Shown: positions 50,362 through 58,095 of the stretch, piece by piece
Layout of the letters: every line of letters starts with the position of its first letter
How positions within the stretch are numbered: position 1 is the stretch's first letter
Source: Amphritea sp.
Lineage (GTDB): Bacteria; Pseudomonadota; Gammaproteobacteria; Pseudomonadales; Balneatricaceae
DNA length: 64,000 nucleotides
Assembly: GCF_016744155.1 (NCBI RefSeq)
Contig: NZ_JADGEW010000023.1
Coordinates: forward strand, 1 to 64,000
Direction: 5' to 3'
Program-made: the position numbers and the translations under genes
The notes under the pieces: model-generated
The model's database searches: none
What the model saw: the letters and a program-made list of their open reading frames with translations, nothing else
Told to the model about the DNA's origin: nothing

Positions 50362-53259
50362 TCAACTGTTCTTATCAATGGACTCAACCCACTCGCCCTC
50401 ACGAGCCTCCATCCCATCACTAATCGCATCAACTACCTCAGAGGCAGCATCAGGAATATTTTCGACCACGGCGATGGCAACATCTTCGATATTATCCGGT
50501 GCAGCCTCGCTGAGTCTGTTAACCACCTCAACCGCATCTTCAATTTCACTGGCGGGTTCTTCTATGATCCCAGTATTCTCTTCGTTATGACTTTCATGCA
50601 ACAGTCTGGAGACCTCAGCAGCGACATAGCCTGCGCTCTCCGGTACCGCTTCAACAATTTTTACTGCAAGGTTTAGGGACATCTCCGGTGACAGTTCTGA
50701 CATTCGGGTTAACCATTCAATGGCTTTCTGATGCTCATCATCGTCAATGACTTCCGCCCCCTCCTCGATAGGATCTAAAACTCCGTCAGTCTCGCTTAAT
50801 GCCTCTTCTTCCTCCTCGGAAACTGATAGGTACTCATCAGTAATCTCAAGCATAGACTCAGGCACCGCTTCAACCACGGTAGCAGCAACATCCATCGCTT
50901 GATCAGGAGCGGCTTCAGACATTCTGGAGACCCATTCAACCGCATCCGGATAGTCAGCTGATTCTGCTAAATCATCGGTATCCGAGGTAACGCCTTCCTC
51001 GGTAGAACCTTCTTCATAATTAGCCATATACCCTTCGGTCATTTGAACCGCAGTTTCAGGTACCGATTCAGCCACTGCCACCGCAATGTCCAATGCCTGC
51101 TCCGGTGCCGCTTCGGATAGTCTGGAGACCCACTCAATCGCATCAGAATGCTGGCCTTCATTACTTGAATCAGCAGCAGAACTCCCTGAGCCCCCAGCTT
51201 CCTCTATACTGTCAGAATCATAATTTGCCATATACCCTTCGGTCATAGGCACTGCGGTTTCAGGTACGGATTCGGCAACTGTTACAGCAATATCCAAAGC
51301 TTGGTCCGGCGCAGCTTCAGACATTCTGGAGACCCATTCAACTGCATCTGAATATTCTTCTGCCTCGACCTCTGTATCACCATCTCTATCTACCAAAGCG
51401 CTATCCTCAACGGCATCCTGCTCATAATTCGCCATATACTCTTCGGTCATTGGCACCGCGGTTTCAGGAAATGATTCAGCAACGGTTACCGCAATATTCA
51501 ACGTCTGCTCTGGATTTGCTTCCCACAACTCTGATGCTATGTTCATAGCATCGGATTCACTAGTATCCTCATCTCTATCCGCTGGGCGAACCGCTTCCCA
51601 TTCCTCTGCTAACAGCCCTGAATAATACTCAGCCACCTGAGTAGCCGATTCTGGTGCCGAGGCCACAGCAATTCGCGCCATCTCTAGACGCATTTCAGGA
51701 AACACCCGCCCTACCTCAATCGCTACTGCTATCACCTGTTGCGGATACCATACGGCCAGTTGCGAGATCAGTTCGGGGGCTAATTCTGGTTTAGCTTTAA
51801 CGATAGCCTGGGTAATCTCAAGAATCTGATAGGGAGCCGTCTCCTTCATGACTTCATAGAGCCGCATAACATCAATGCCAGGTACTGTTGCGACTGCGGC
51901 CGCAACTTCCGTGCCTTTTTCTGGATTGTTCCGGGTTAAAGCTCGTGCCATATTTACCGCTGCAGCAGGGTCAGATTCGGCAATCAGAACAGCCGTTCTT
52001 GCTGCAGAACTAGGAGCAGCATCAGGCTCTACATATTCCGTTCGTGGATCCAGGCCAACCGAGCTAGAAAGCGCGGCGTTTTGCATGACAAAGTCTTCCT
52101 GATCAGACACTGGCAACGCCTTACTGACAGTCATTCGATACGCCGTAAACAGAGCTAATAGAATCTGAAGGATAGCGAGGAAGTAGAACAGACTAGAACT
52201 ACCGAATACCTGCATCACCACAGAAGCCGCATAAGGACCGATTGCACCACCGATACCAAACGCCAGCAGTAAACTTCCCATGGCTGACACCATCTCGGTC
52301 TTTTTCAGCTTATCAAAAGATTCGGCAACACTTAGTGGGTAATAGCAGGTGACGATACCTGCAGCTACACCGTTGAGAATAAAGATACCCACTATCATTC
52401 CCCGTTCAGCCAGCGGAATAATCGCGAGACCCAATACCGACGAAAGCAGCAACAGTACAAGTAAAATTGATCGACGATCAAAACGATCGGACAGCAACCC
52501 TACAGGAAACTGTAATACAAAGGCCCCTATAATCGCACACCCCATAAACAGCGAAAGTTGAAAGCCGCTTATATGATATTCCGCGGCAAACACGGGTAGC
52601 ATATTAAACAGTGCAGAATAAACAGCTCCTGAGATTAAACAGGCAGCAACCCCCAGCGGTGATATTTTGAACAGTGAGATGACTGACATGGGCGCAATCG
52701 TTTCAATAACCGGCCCTTGAGCGCGGCTGAAGAGTATCGGTAACGCCGCCATGCAGAAGAGCATTCCGACAATAATGAATAACGTGCTATCGGAGGGGTC
52801 TGCAACCCCCATCAGAAACTGCCCACCGAATAAGCCGCCCAGGATACAAGCGTTGTAGACCGCTAATACTTTACCCCGGCTTTCCTCAGAAGCACTATCC
52901 GTCAGCCAGCTTTCCATCGCCGTCAGCAAACAAGCATGACTAAAGCCCAGCAATACCCGTAGAACGCCCCAAAGGAAAGCATTGGTATCAAGCGTAAAGG
53001 CAAGAATACAGATCGCTTCAATCGCGACACTACCTGCGAAGGCACGAATATGGCCGACACGTTTAACCAACTGTTTACTGTAAATCGCACCGGCAAATAA
53101 GCCGACAAAAAACATCGACAGCACCATACCGATGGTATCGGTAGACATGCCTTCCAATCCCATACGAGAAGGCACTAGAATATTCATAAGCCCGATGCCC
53201 AGATAAAGAATCACTGCGCTGCTAAACAAGGCTATTAAAGGCAACAGGGTATTTCGCAC
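50362..53259 (-). CDS. MFS transporter fused to a long proline-phased, acidic helical repeat domain
   Basis: 965 residues. Residues 1-378 are a twelve-span MFS transporter resembling YcaD: MSMFFVGLFAGAIYSK (loop 2-3), WLTDSASEESRGKVLAVYNACILGG, and the second half from PLGVAACLIS with QFPVGLLSDRFDRRSI. After a linker (380-415), residues 420-545 have a proline at 431, 446, 460, 476, 491, 506, 521 and 536, almost exactly every 15 residues, each starting a short hydrophobic helix. Residues 570-965 hold six longer units (63-73 residues) of core SEAAP-x14-P separated by Asp/Glu/Ser-rich linkers; P pairs at 583/598, 651/666, 719/734, 785/800, 858/873 and 921/936 keep the 15 spacing. The tail should be cytoplasmic. 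GTG start. No name known to me for this repeat. Confidence 0.85.
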   Translation of the reverse strand: MRNTLLPLIALFSSAVILYLGIGLMNILVPSRMGLEGMSTDTIGMVLSMFFVGLFAGAIYSKQLVKRVGHIRAFAGSVAIEAICILAFTLDTNAFLWGVLRVLLGFSHACLLTAMESWLTDSASEESRGKVLAVYNACILGGLFGGQFLMGVADPSDSTLFIIVGMLFCMAALPILFSRAQGPVIETIAPMSVISLFKISPLGVAACLISGAVYSALFNMLPVFAAEYHISGFQLSLFMGCAIIGAFVLQFPVGLLSDRFDRRSILLVLLLLSSVLGLAIIPLAERGMIVGIFILNGVAAGIVTCYYPLSVAESFDKLKKTEMVSAMGSLLLAFGIGGAIGPYAASVVMQVFGSSSLFYFLAILQILLALFTAYRMTVSKALPVSDQEDFVMQNAALSSSVGLDPRTEYVEPDAAPSSAARTAVLIAESDPAAAVNMARALTRNNPEKGTEVAAAVATVPGIDVMRLYEVMKETAPYQILEITQAIVKAKPELAPELISQLAVWYPQQVIAVAIEVGRVFPEMRLEMARIAVASAPESATQVAEYYSGLLAEEWEAVRPADRDEDTSESDAMNIASELWEANPEQTLNIAVTVAESFPETAVPMTEEYMANYEQDAVEDSALVDRDGDTEVEAEEYSDAVEWVSRMSEAAPDQALDIAVTVAESVPETAVPMTEGYMANYDSDSIEEAGGSGSSAADSSNEGQHSDAIEWVSRLSEAAPEQALDIAVAVAESVPETAVQMTEGYMANYEEGSTEEGVTSDTDDLAESADYPDAVEWVSRMSEAAPDQAMDVAATVVEAVPESMLEITDEYLSVSEEEEEALSETDGVLDPIEEGAEVIDDDEHQKAIEWLTRMSELSPEMSLNLAVKIVEAVPESAGYVAAEVSRLLHESHNEENTGIIEEPASEIEDAVEVVNRLSEAAPDNIEDVAIAVVENIPDAASEVVDAISDGMEAREGEWVESIDKNS
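50365..51552 (-). repeat. Coding tandem repeats in the MFS-tail gene
   Basis: Six degenerate ~190-220 base units encoding the acidic repeat. A 29-base segment is identical at 50912-50940 and 51313-51341. The segment CATAATTxGCCATATACxCTTCGGTCAT occurs three times, near 51017, 51220 and 51424. The central three to four units are most alike, as expected from recent unequal exchange. Confidence 0.85.
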
Positions 53260-53301
53260 TAAACGTATTCTCTAAAATTCTGACTGAATAAAGGTTTCAA
53301 A

Positions 53302-53335
53302 AAACAAAAAAAGCCGGCTTCTTAAGCCAGCTTTG
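53302..53335 (-). terminator. Terminator of the MenI-like thioesterase gene
   Basis: On the minus strand AAAGCTGGCTT pairs with AAGCCGGCTTT (one mismatch), followed by seven T. It stands between the thioesterase stop and the MFS start. Confidence 0.82.
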
Positions 53336-53436
53336 TATGAGGGCAGTCTAGCACCACAACCCAAAATGAAACACTATATAATTATCTATTTACGACAGAA
53401 TTAGAGACGTTTTACCCAAATTTTGGGCTATTTTGA

Positions 53437-53859
53437 TTATCTTTTTGAGAGCACCGACATCGTTAGCCGCGAGATGCAGATAGCTTTATCATTTTCATCT
53501 TTAATACGGATATCCCAGACCTGTGTTGAACGACCGATATGAATCGGTGAGGCCTTGCCATAAACCCTTCCGGTGCTAATACCTGAAAGGTGATTAGCAT
53601 TCACTTCAAGACCCACACATGAGTGCCCTGGTTCAGCCGCTAACTGTGCAGCAACACTACCCAGCGTCTCAGCTAAAACCACTGATGCGCCACCGTGGAG
53701 CAGGCCCATCGGCTGATGGGTGCGGGTATCAACGGGCATAGAAGCACAAACATAGTCAGGACCGATTTCAGTGATCTCAATCCCAAGATGATCTACCAAT
53801 GTGTTTTTGGTAAAAGACTGCAGCTGCTCGACACTCATCTCTGTTTTCCAGATAGGCAT
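53437..53859 (-). CDS. Hotdog-fold thioesterase, YdiI/MenI or EntH-like
   Basis: 140-residue PaaI-type thioesterase. Marks: LVDHLGIEITEIGPDYVCASMPVD, HQPMGLLHGGASVVLAETLGSVAA with the catalytic Glu (AET), and ANHLSGISTGRVYGKASPIHIGRSTQVWDIRI. This is the group of 1,4-dihydroxy-2-naphthoyl-CoA hydrolase (YdiI/MenI). In E. coli ydiI adjoins ydiJ; here they are 10 kb apart. Whether the host makes menaquinone cannot be told from the window, so a broad acyl/aroyl-CoA role is safer. Confidence 0.9.
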   Translation of the reverse strand: MPIWKTEMSVEQLQSFTKNTLVDHLGIEITEIGPDYVCASMPVDTRTHQPMGLLHGGASVVLAETLGSVAAQLAAEPGHSCVGLEVNANHLSGISTGRVYGKASPIHIGRSTQVWDIRIKDENDKAICISRLTMSVLSKR

Positions 53860-54000
53860 AATCTGTTCCTTTGATTAGAAAGAAACAATTTAACCTGAAC
53901 CTCAGGGCTGAAAAAGGACATATCCTGTCAGAAAACTAACATCTACGGTCAGATGCCGATCGAGACTTAGCAGCAATGTAGGGAAAAGCAGGCACTAGTT

Positions 54001-54369
54001 CTATAAGCGCCCCTCCTTGCGTAACCGCCGCTCAACCCACCAGTGATAGAGGTAACGGGATACGGCTCGAATTAGCGGCAAGCCGAGCAACCAGCCAAGC
54101 CATTTCAAGCGCGGTACCCGGCGCATCAATAGCCTATAGGCATCAAGTTCAGAATGAATTTCACCCTGTGAATCGCGAATATGAAGTTCAAGCAACGCTT
54201 TATGGGGATCAATTCCCCACTCCCTAAGCTGCCGTTCTTGCCCGGTAATATCAAACCAAATCACAGTGGCATCATCTGCTGCCTGCAGAGATTCATAGTA
54301 CATCCGATCCTGCACACAACCGTCGCAGGAACCATCATAAAAAACGGTTATAGAACGTTCATCAGACAT
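54001..54369 (-). CDS. DCC-family (DUF393) thiol-disulfide oxidoreductase-like protein
   Basis: 122 residues with the DCC signature FYDGSCDGCVQDRMYYE (DxxCxxC at about residues 11-17), the C-terminal LRWLGWLLGLPLIRAVSRYLYHWW-like amphipathic end and a basic tail. Function unproved; thioredoxin-like fold proposed for the family. ATG 54369 preferred; the frame opens at TTG 54402 inside the upstream gene's end. Last gene of a three-gene minus-strand set. Confidence 0.85.
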   Translation of the reverse strand: MSDERSITVFYDGSCDGCVQDRMYYESLQAADDATVIWFDITGQERQLREWGIDPHKALLELHIRDSQGEIHSELDAYRLLMRRVPRLKWLGWLLGLPLIRAVSRYLYHWWVERRLRKEGRL

Positions 54370-54385
54370 AATAATTTGTACATAA

Positions 54386-54898
54386 TTAAAATACCGAGCC
54401 AAACCGGTCGAGACAGGTAAGGTAAAGTCGCAGATCTAACTCAAGCTGATGGTAATCCGGCTCCATATACTGACAGAGTTTATAGAAAGCACGGTTATGT
54501 TCCTTCTCACGAATATGAGCTAACTCGTGGACAACTATCATGCGCAGAAAAGGCTCAGGAGTACGCTTAAAGAGAGACGCGATACGGATCTCTTTTTTCG
54601 CCCGCAATTTATTCCCTTGTACCCGTGAGATATGGGTATGAAGCCCCAGAGCATTGTGAATGACATCAATTTTGTCATCATATTCCACCTTACTCAGCGG
54701 CGCTGATTTTCGCAGGTAACTATTCTTGAGCTCTAAAGTATATTGATAAAGCGCTTTGGAACTGGCGATAGTATGATTGCCTTTATAGCGCTTACGCAGA
54801 TAGTCCGGGAGTTTCCCTGTGTCTATTAGTGAATCCGCTTGCTGCTTAAGCTCTGGTGAGTACCCTGCCAGGTAATCAACTGATTTTCGCTGGCTCAT
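54386..54898 (-). CDS. YgjP/WLM-like zinc metallopeptidase
   Basis: 170-residue M48/DUF45-like metallopeptidase. The zinc motif HELAHIREKEH (HExxH plus following His) is at about residues 123-133. N-terminal region polar and helical; no signal peptide or membrane span, so cytoplasmic. Relatives are YgjP proteins, sometimes linked to restriction systems, but no restriction genes are near. Its ATG overlaps the DUF1499 stop (ATGA), showing translational coupling. Confidence 0.87.
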   Translation of the reverse strand: MSQRKSVDYLAGYSPELKQQADSLIDTGKLPDYLRKRYKGNHTIASSKALYQYTLELKNSYLRKSAPLSKVEYDDKIDVIHNALGLHTHISRVQGNKLRAKKEIRIASLFKRTPEPFLRMIVVHELAHIREKEHNRAFYKLCQYMEPDYHQLELDLRLYLTCLDRFGSVF

Positions 54899-55359
54899 CC
54901 ACGGCCTTCCAGCAATGCCCGAAGCTGCTCTGCCCGCTTACGGTTTACGCCCATGTCGGAATAACCCACCCGGGAAGCTGAACGGATATGAATCACACCG
55001 GCTACGCTATCTTTACGTAGTTCCAAGTCGTCCACAAACCCGAATAAACTGGACTTAAACTCAGCGGCTAGATAATTAGTGTCAGAGCGGACAACTTTAC
55101 CGCCCAATGATTCGACATCCTTAGCAACCGAAGAGAGATCCAAAACACATAAGCCAATTGGTTCTATAAAATGGGCGCTATCGGTGCCCACTTCACTGCA
55201 AACGGCATTTGGTTTAGAACCACAGGGGGCTAGCAAACCCTCTGAAAGCCCAGGTGATGTTGCGCTACGCGAATTGTAACCCTGTAGCGCGAAATAACCT
55301 GACACTAGTAACAACAGCCCAACTAACACCATAGGAGCGATCATAATAAATTGTTTCAT
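54895..55359 (-). CDS. DUF1499 family protein
   Basis: 154-residue protein of the DUF1499 family. Signal or anchor at 1-24 (IMIAPMVLVGLLLLVSGYFAL), then PCGSKPNAVCSEVG (two cysteines), VRSDTNYLAAEF and FGFVDDLELRKD...IHIRSASRVGYSDMGVNRKRAEQLR. The pattern CxxxPNxVCS and RSASRxGxSDxGxNRxR is characteristic. Function unknown. AGGT lies before ATG 55359; the longer frame to 55440 is unlikely. Overlaps the metallopeptidase start by 4 bases. Confidence 0.9.
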   Translation of the reverse strand: MKQFIMIAPMVLVGLLLLVSGYFALQGYNSRSATSPGLSEGLLAPCGSKPNAVCSEVGTDSAHFIEPIGLCVLDLSSVAKDVESLGGKVVRSDTNYLAAEFKSSLFGFVDDLELRKDSVAGVIHIRSASRVGYSDMGVNRKRAEQLRALLEGRG

Positions 55360-55494
55360 TTCAATACCTAGAATGAAAAGTTGAATGTTAACTATCGGGA
55401 CATAAGCTGTAATAAGGTAAGGCAGTCTAAGCATTCCCAAAGAACCTAGTATAAACTAGCTCTCTCTCAATAATAGCGAAACAGTCTGAATACA

Positions 55495-56379
55495 GTGCTA
55501 ACCCCTCAACTGATCAACTGGCTTCTTCTTAGCATCCTGATAGTCGTCTGGGGCACCTCTTTTATGGTGACCTCAATCGCTATCGAAGGAGGACTCACTG
55601 CAGTCACCATAACCTTGCTGCGCATAGGTTTAGGTGCACTTGTCATTACCCTGTTTGCATATTCAAGGGGGTTACGCTTACCGTTCAATCTCAAGAGCTG
55701 GGGTAGCTTTTTGCTACTGGGGCTATTCGGCAGCGCTCTACCTTTTATGCTTATTACATGGGGCCAGCAGTCGGTTACCTCTGCAAGCACCGGTGTACTG
55801 ATGGCTATAATGCCTTTCGTCACCATGCTAATTGCGCACTACTTTGTTGAAGGTGAACAGCTAAACCGCTACAAAATCATCGGCTTTATTCTCGCATTTA
55901 CCGGTGTGACTGTTTTACTCAACCCTTTTGCAGCTGGCAGCATTGATCTTCTTGGAGCATTAGCCATTCTTGCAGCGGCAAGTAGTTATGCGTTAAACAC
56001 CGTACTGATAAGACTCCTTCCTAAATTTAATCCGCTAATTGCAGGCGCAGGAATGTTGATATCTGCACTGTTGCTAGTGATGCCATTGGTCGTCATCAAT
56101 GGCGCCAATATTTTTGATGAATTAGTATATGCAGCAACACCAGATGCACTCATAGCCGTTATCTGGCTGGGATTAATGCCAGCAGGCTTTGCTTCTATTA
56201 TCTACTTCATCGTAGTGAACCGTGCAGGCCCAAGCTTTCTGTCTAACTGTAACTTTCTCATCCCGGTGGTAGCTTATTTCGCGGGTACACAGATCCTTGG
56301 CGATGCCGTCCCTTCTACAAGCCTGATCGCATTAGTTGGTATTCTCGCCGGCATCGCCCTTACGCGAATCCCGCGATGA
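55495..56379 (+). CDS. EamA/DMT-family transporter
   Basis: 294 residues, ten membrane spans in two EamA repeats: VVWGTSFMVTSIAIEGG at the start, MLITWGQQSVTSASTGVLMAIMPF at the end of the first repeat and VNRAGPSFLSNCNFLIPVVAYFAG in the second. RhaT/YdcZ-like exporter, substrate unknown. GTG start. It ends inside the 3' end of the convergent GNAT gene: the last 48 bases are shared on opposite strands. Confidence 0.9.
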   Translation: MLTPQLINWLLLSILIVVWGTSFMVTSIAIEGGLTAVTITLLRIGLGALVITLFAYSRGLRLPFNLKSWGSFLLLGLFGSALPFMLITWGQQSVTSASTGVLMAIMPFVTMLIAHYFVEGEQLNRYKIIGFILAFTGVTVLLNPFAAGSIDLLGALAILAAASSYALNTVLIRLLPKFNPLIAGAGMLISALLLVMPLVVINGANIFDELVYAATPDALIAVIWLGLMPAGFASIIYFIVVNRAGPSFLSNCNFLIPVVAYFAGTQILGDAVPSTSLIALVGILAGIALTRIPR

Positions 56380-56886
56380 GATATGCCGATAAATCATCGC
56401 TTCCTTGTCACGAAATAGCATCCGCTTTTCAAACCGAGCACCTACCGCTTCGGCAAGCATTCTCGAAGGATGATTCTGTTCAAAGATAAGGCTAATCAGA
56501 TGTAGTTCAGGCAAATATTCGGCGGCCATATCTCTGACTGCAAGTGCCGCTTCACGACCATAACCTTTGCCTGTAAACCCCGGCAGTAATGACCACATAA
56601 TTTCAGGCTCAGGCCAGTCTCCGGGATACCAAAGCCCGATAACACCTACAACAGTTCCTGAATCTTTAAGCTTAACCGTATAAGGTCCGTAATTGTGGAT
56701 CTCCCAATGCCCGATTAATGCAGCCACGATTCGCCAGCTCTCTCCTTCATTAAGGGGACGGCCAGTGGTATAACGCGTCAATTCAACATCACTATAATAT
56801 TTGTGAAGTTCAGGCCAGTCATCAATACTCACTTTATCGAGTTGTAACCGGGAAGTAACGACCTGTACAGGAACTTGATAACTCAC
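56332..56886 (-). CDS. RimJ/RimL-like GNAT acetyltransferase
   Basis: 184-residue GNAT protein of the RimJ/RimL group: VVTSRLQLDKVSIDDWPELHKYYSD at the start, EPEIMWSLLPGFTGKGYGREAALAVRDMA (acetyl-CoA site GKGYGREA) and LIFEQNHPSRMLAEAVGARFEKRML. I use the GTG at 56886 because GGAGGT lies five bases upstream; the longer frame to 56973 has no ribosome binding site. Its 3' end overlaps the EamA gene end by 48 bases, antisense. Acceptor may be a protein N-terminus or small amine. Confidence 0.87.
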   Translation of the reverse strand: MSYQVPVQVVTSRLQLDKVSIDDWPELHKYYSDVELTRYTTGRPLNEGESWRIVAALIGHWEIHNYGPYTVKLKDSGTVVGVIGLWYPGDWPEPEIMWSLLPGFTGKGYGREAALAVRDMAAEYLPELHLISLIFEQNHPSRMLAEAVGARFEKRMLFRDKEAMIYRHISSRDSRKGDAGENTN

Positions 56887-57219
56887 GTAAACCTCCAAAA
56901 AGCCTATGAAACTTATCGCCAGCAATCTGCCTTGCGAATAAGTGTGTATCTGAATTTCATCTTTAACCTGCATTTATATCAAGTAGTCGATGTTCATTAA
57001 AGAGCCCACCCTATTTAACCTAATTAACTGAAGGGTAGCTCTGATGCTATCAACTCTATTGATAACGGTATAAATATCAAAATATAATACGTTAAGAATC
57101 TAGCCATAGAGATTTAGTACTGTTTTAATACTATCAAAGGTTCGAGCATGCCCCTGGGTATTGGCAATTGTTCGCCCCTTCCCTAATGCAAAACTTTATA
57201 ACCGATCAGGATATCCGTT
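56887..57219. other. AT-rich spacer upstream of XRE-type regulator
   Basis: 333 bases holding the promoters of the divergent GNAT and XRE genes. An imperfect inverted repeat AGAGCCCACCCT (57001-57012) and AGGGTAGCTCT (57032-57042) lies in the middle. No open frame with a ribosome binding site and no RNA gene recognised. Confidence 0.4.
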
Positions 57220-57954
57220 ATGGCTCAGACAGCAGCACTGGTGCAAACCTTAAAAAAACAACTCAAGGCTCAGGGTAAAACCTACATCGATGTCGCTGCA
57301 GCATTGGATCTCAGTGAGGCCTCCGTCAAGCGGCTGTTTTCAGAACAAAACTTCACACTGCAACGGCTTGAAGTCATTGCAGAACTCGCGGGGCTTGAGT
57401 TGACCGGCCTGTTTCGACTCATGGCAAAGGAACAGCAGCGGCTTACACGTCTGACCCGAGAACAGGAACAGGAGATCGCCTCAGATCTTGAACTATTACT
57501 GGTTGCGGTCAGTGTCATCAATGGCTTTAGCTATGCTGACATCGTCACCCATTATGAGCTCGATGAGCATCAGTGTATCCGCAAACTGGCACAGCTTGAT
57601 CGACTAAAGATAATAGAGCTCCAACCCAATAACAGAGTGAAGCTATTGGTTGACCCTAACTTTTCCTGGTTACCTAATGGCCCAATCCAGCAGTTTTTTC
57701 AAGCAAAAGTAGAACAGGATTTCTTTCGTTCCAGGTTTGATAAACAACATGAGAAGCTCATCGTTTTGAACGGGGTCTTAACGCCTGAGGCCAATCTCGC
57801 TATGCAGAAGAAGATGGAACGGATCGCAGAAGAGTTTAACAGTCAGATTCGTGACGATGCTCCCCTGCCGATGGAACAGAAGCATGGCAACACTATGGTG
57901 CTGGCGATACGACAATGGCAATACAGCCTGTTTAAAAACTATCGGAAAAGCTAA
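57220..57954 (+). CDS. XRE-type transcriptional regulator
   Basis: 244 residues with a Cro/C1 helix-turn-helix at about 8-62 (LKKQLKAQGKTYIDVAAALDLSEASVKRLFSEQNFTLQRLEVIAELAGL), then a helical linker and a C-terminal domain of unknown ligand (SVINGFSYADIVTHYELDEHQCIRKLAQLDRLKIIEL resembles a second winged helix). The tail has IRQWQYSLFKNYRK. Not phage-linked by context. It precedes the VIT/VWA-rhombosortase pair by 141 bases on the same strand and could regulate it. Confidence 0.85.
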   Translation: MAQTAALVQTLKKQLKAQGKTYIDVAAALDLSEASVKRLFSEQNFTLQRLEVIAELAGLELTGLFRLMAKEQQRLTRLTREQEQEIASDLELLLVAVSVINGFSYADIVTHYELDEHQCIRKLAQLDRLKIIELQPNNRVKLLVDPNFSWLPNGPIQQFFQAKVEQDFFRSRFDKQHEKLIVLNGVLTPEANLAMQKKMERIAEEFNSQIRDDAPLPMEQKHGNTMVLAIRQWQYSLFKNYRKS

Positions 57955-58095
57955 CGGGGTAATTTTGCTAGCTCAGGCTTAACCTACTCACCCTCAGGTA
58001 TCACTATCTGATACCCAGACTGTTTAACTACTGTTCTATTTGTTCATCTTCCATGATGCCTCCGACATTGATCAGCCGATCTACAGAGGAACATC

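Noticed and set aside
50341-50676. 111-codon plus-strand frame over the repeat tail of the MFS gene
   Set aside because: Repeated codon pattern of the acidic tail leaves an open antisense frame; no start signal or recognisable product.
50365-51552. CRISPR array
   Set aside because: The repeats are coding, 190-220 bases long and degenerate, with no short constant repeat and variable spacer pattern and no cas genes.
54001-55359. Restriction-modification or defence island suggested by the YgjP-like metallopeptidase
   Set aside because: No methylase, nuclease or helicase genes nearby; the metallopeptidase is coupled to a DUF1499 gene and a DCC protein only.
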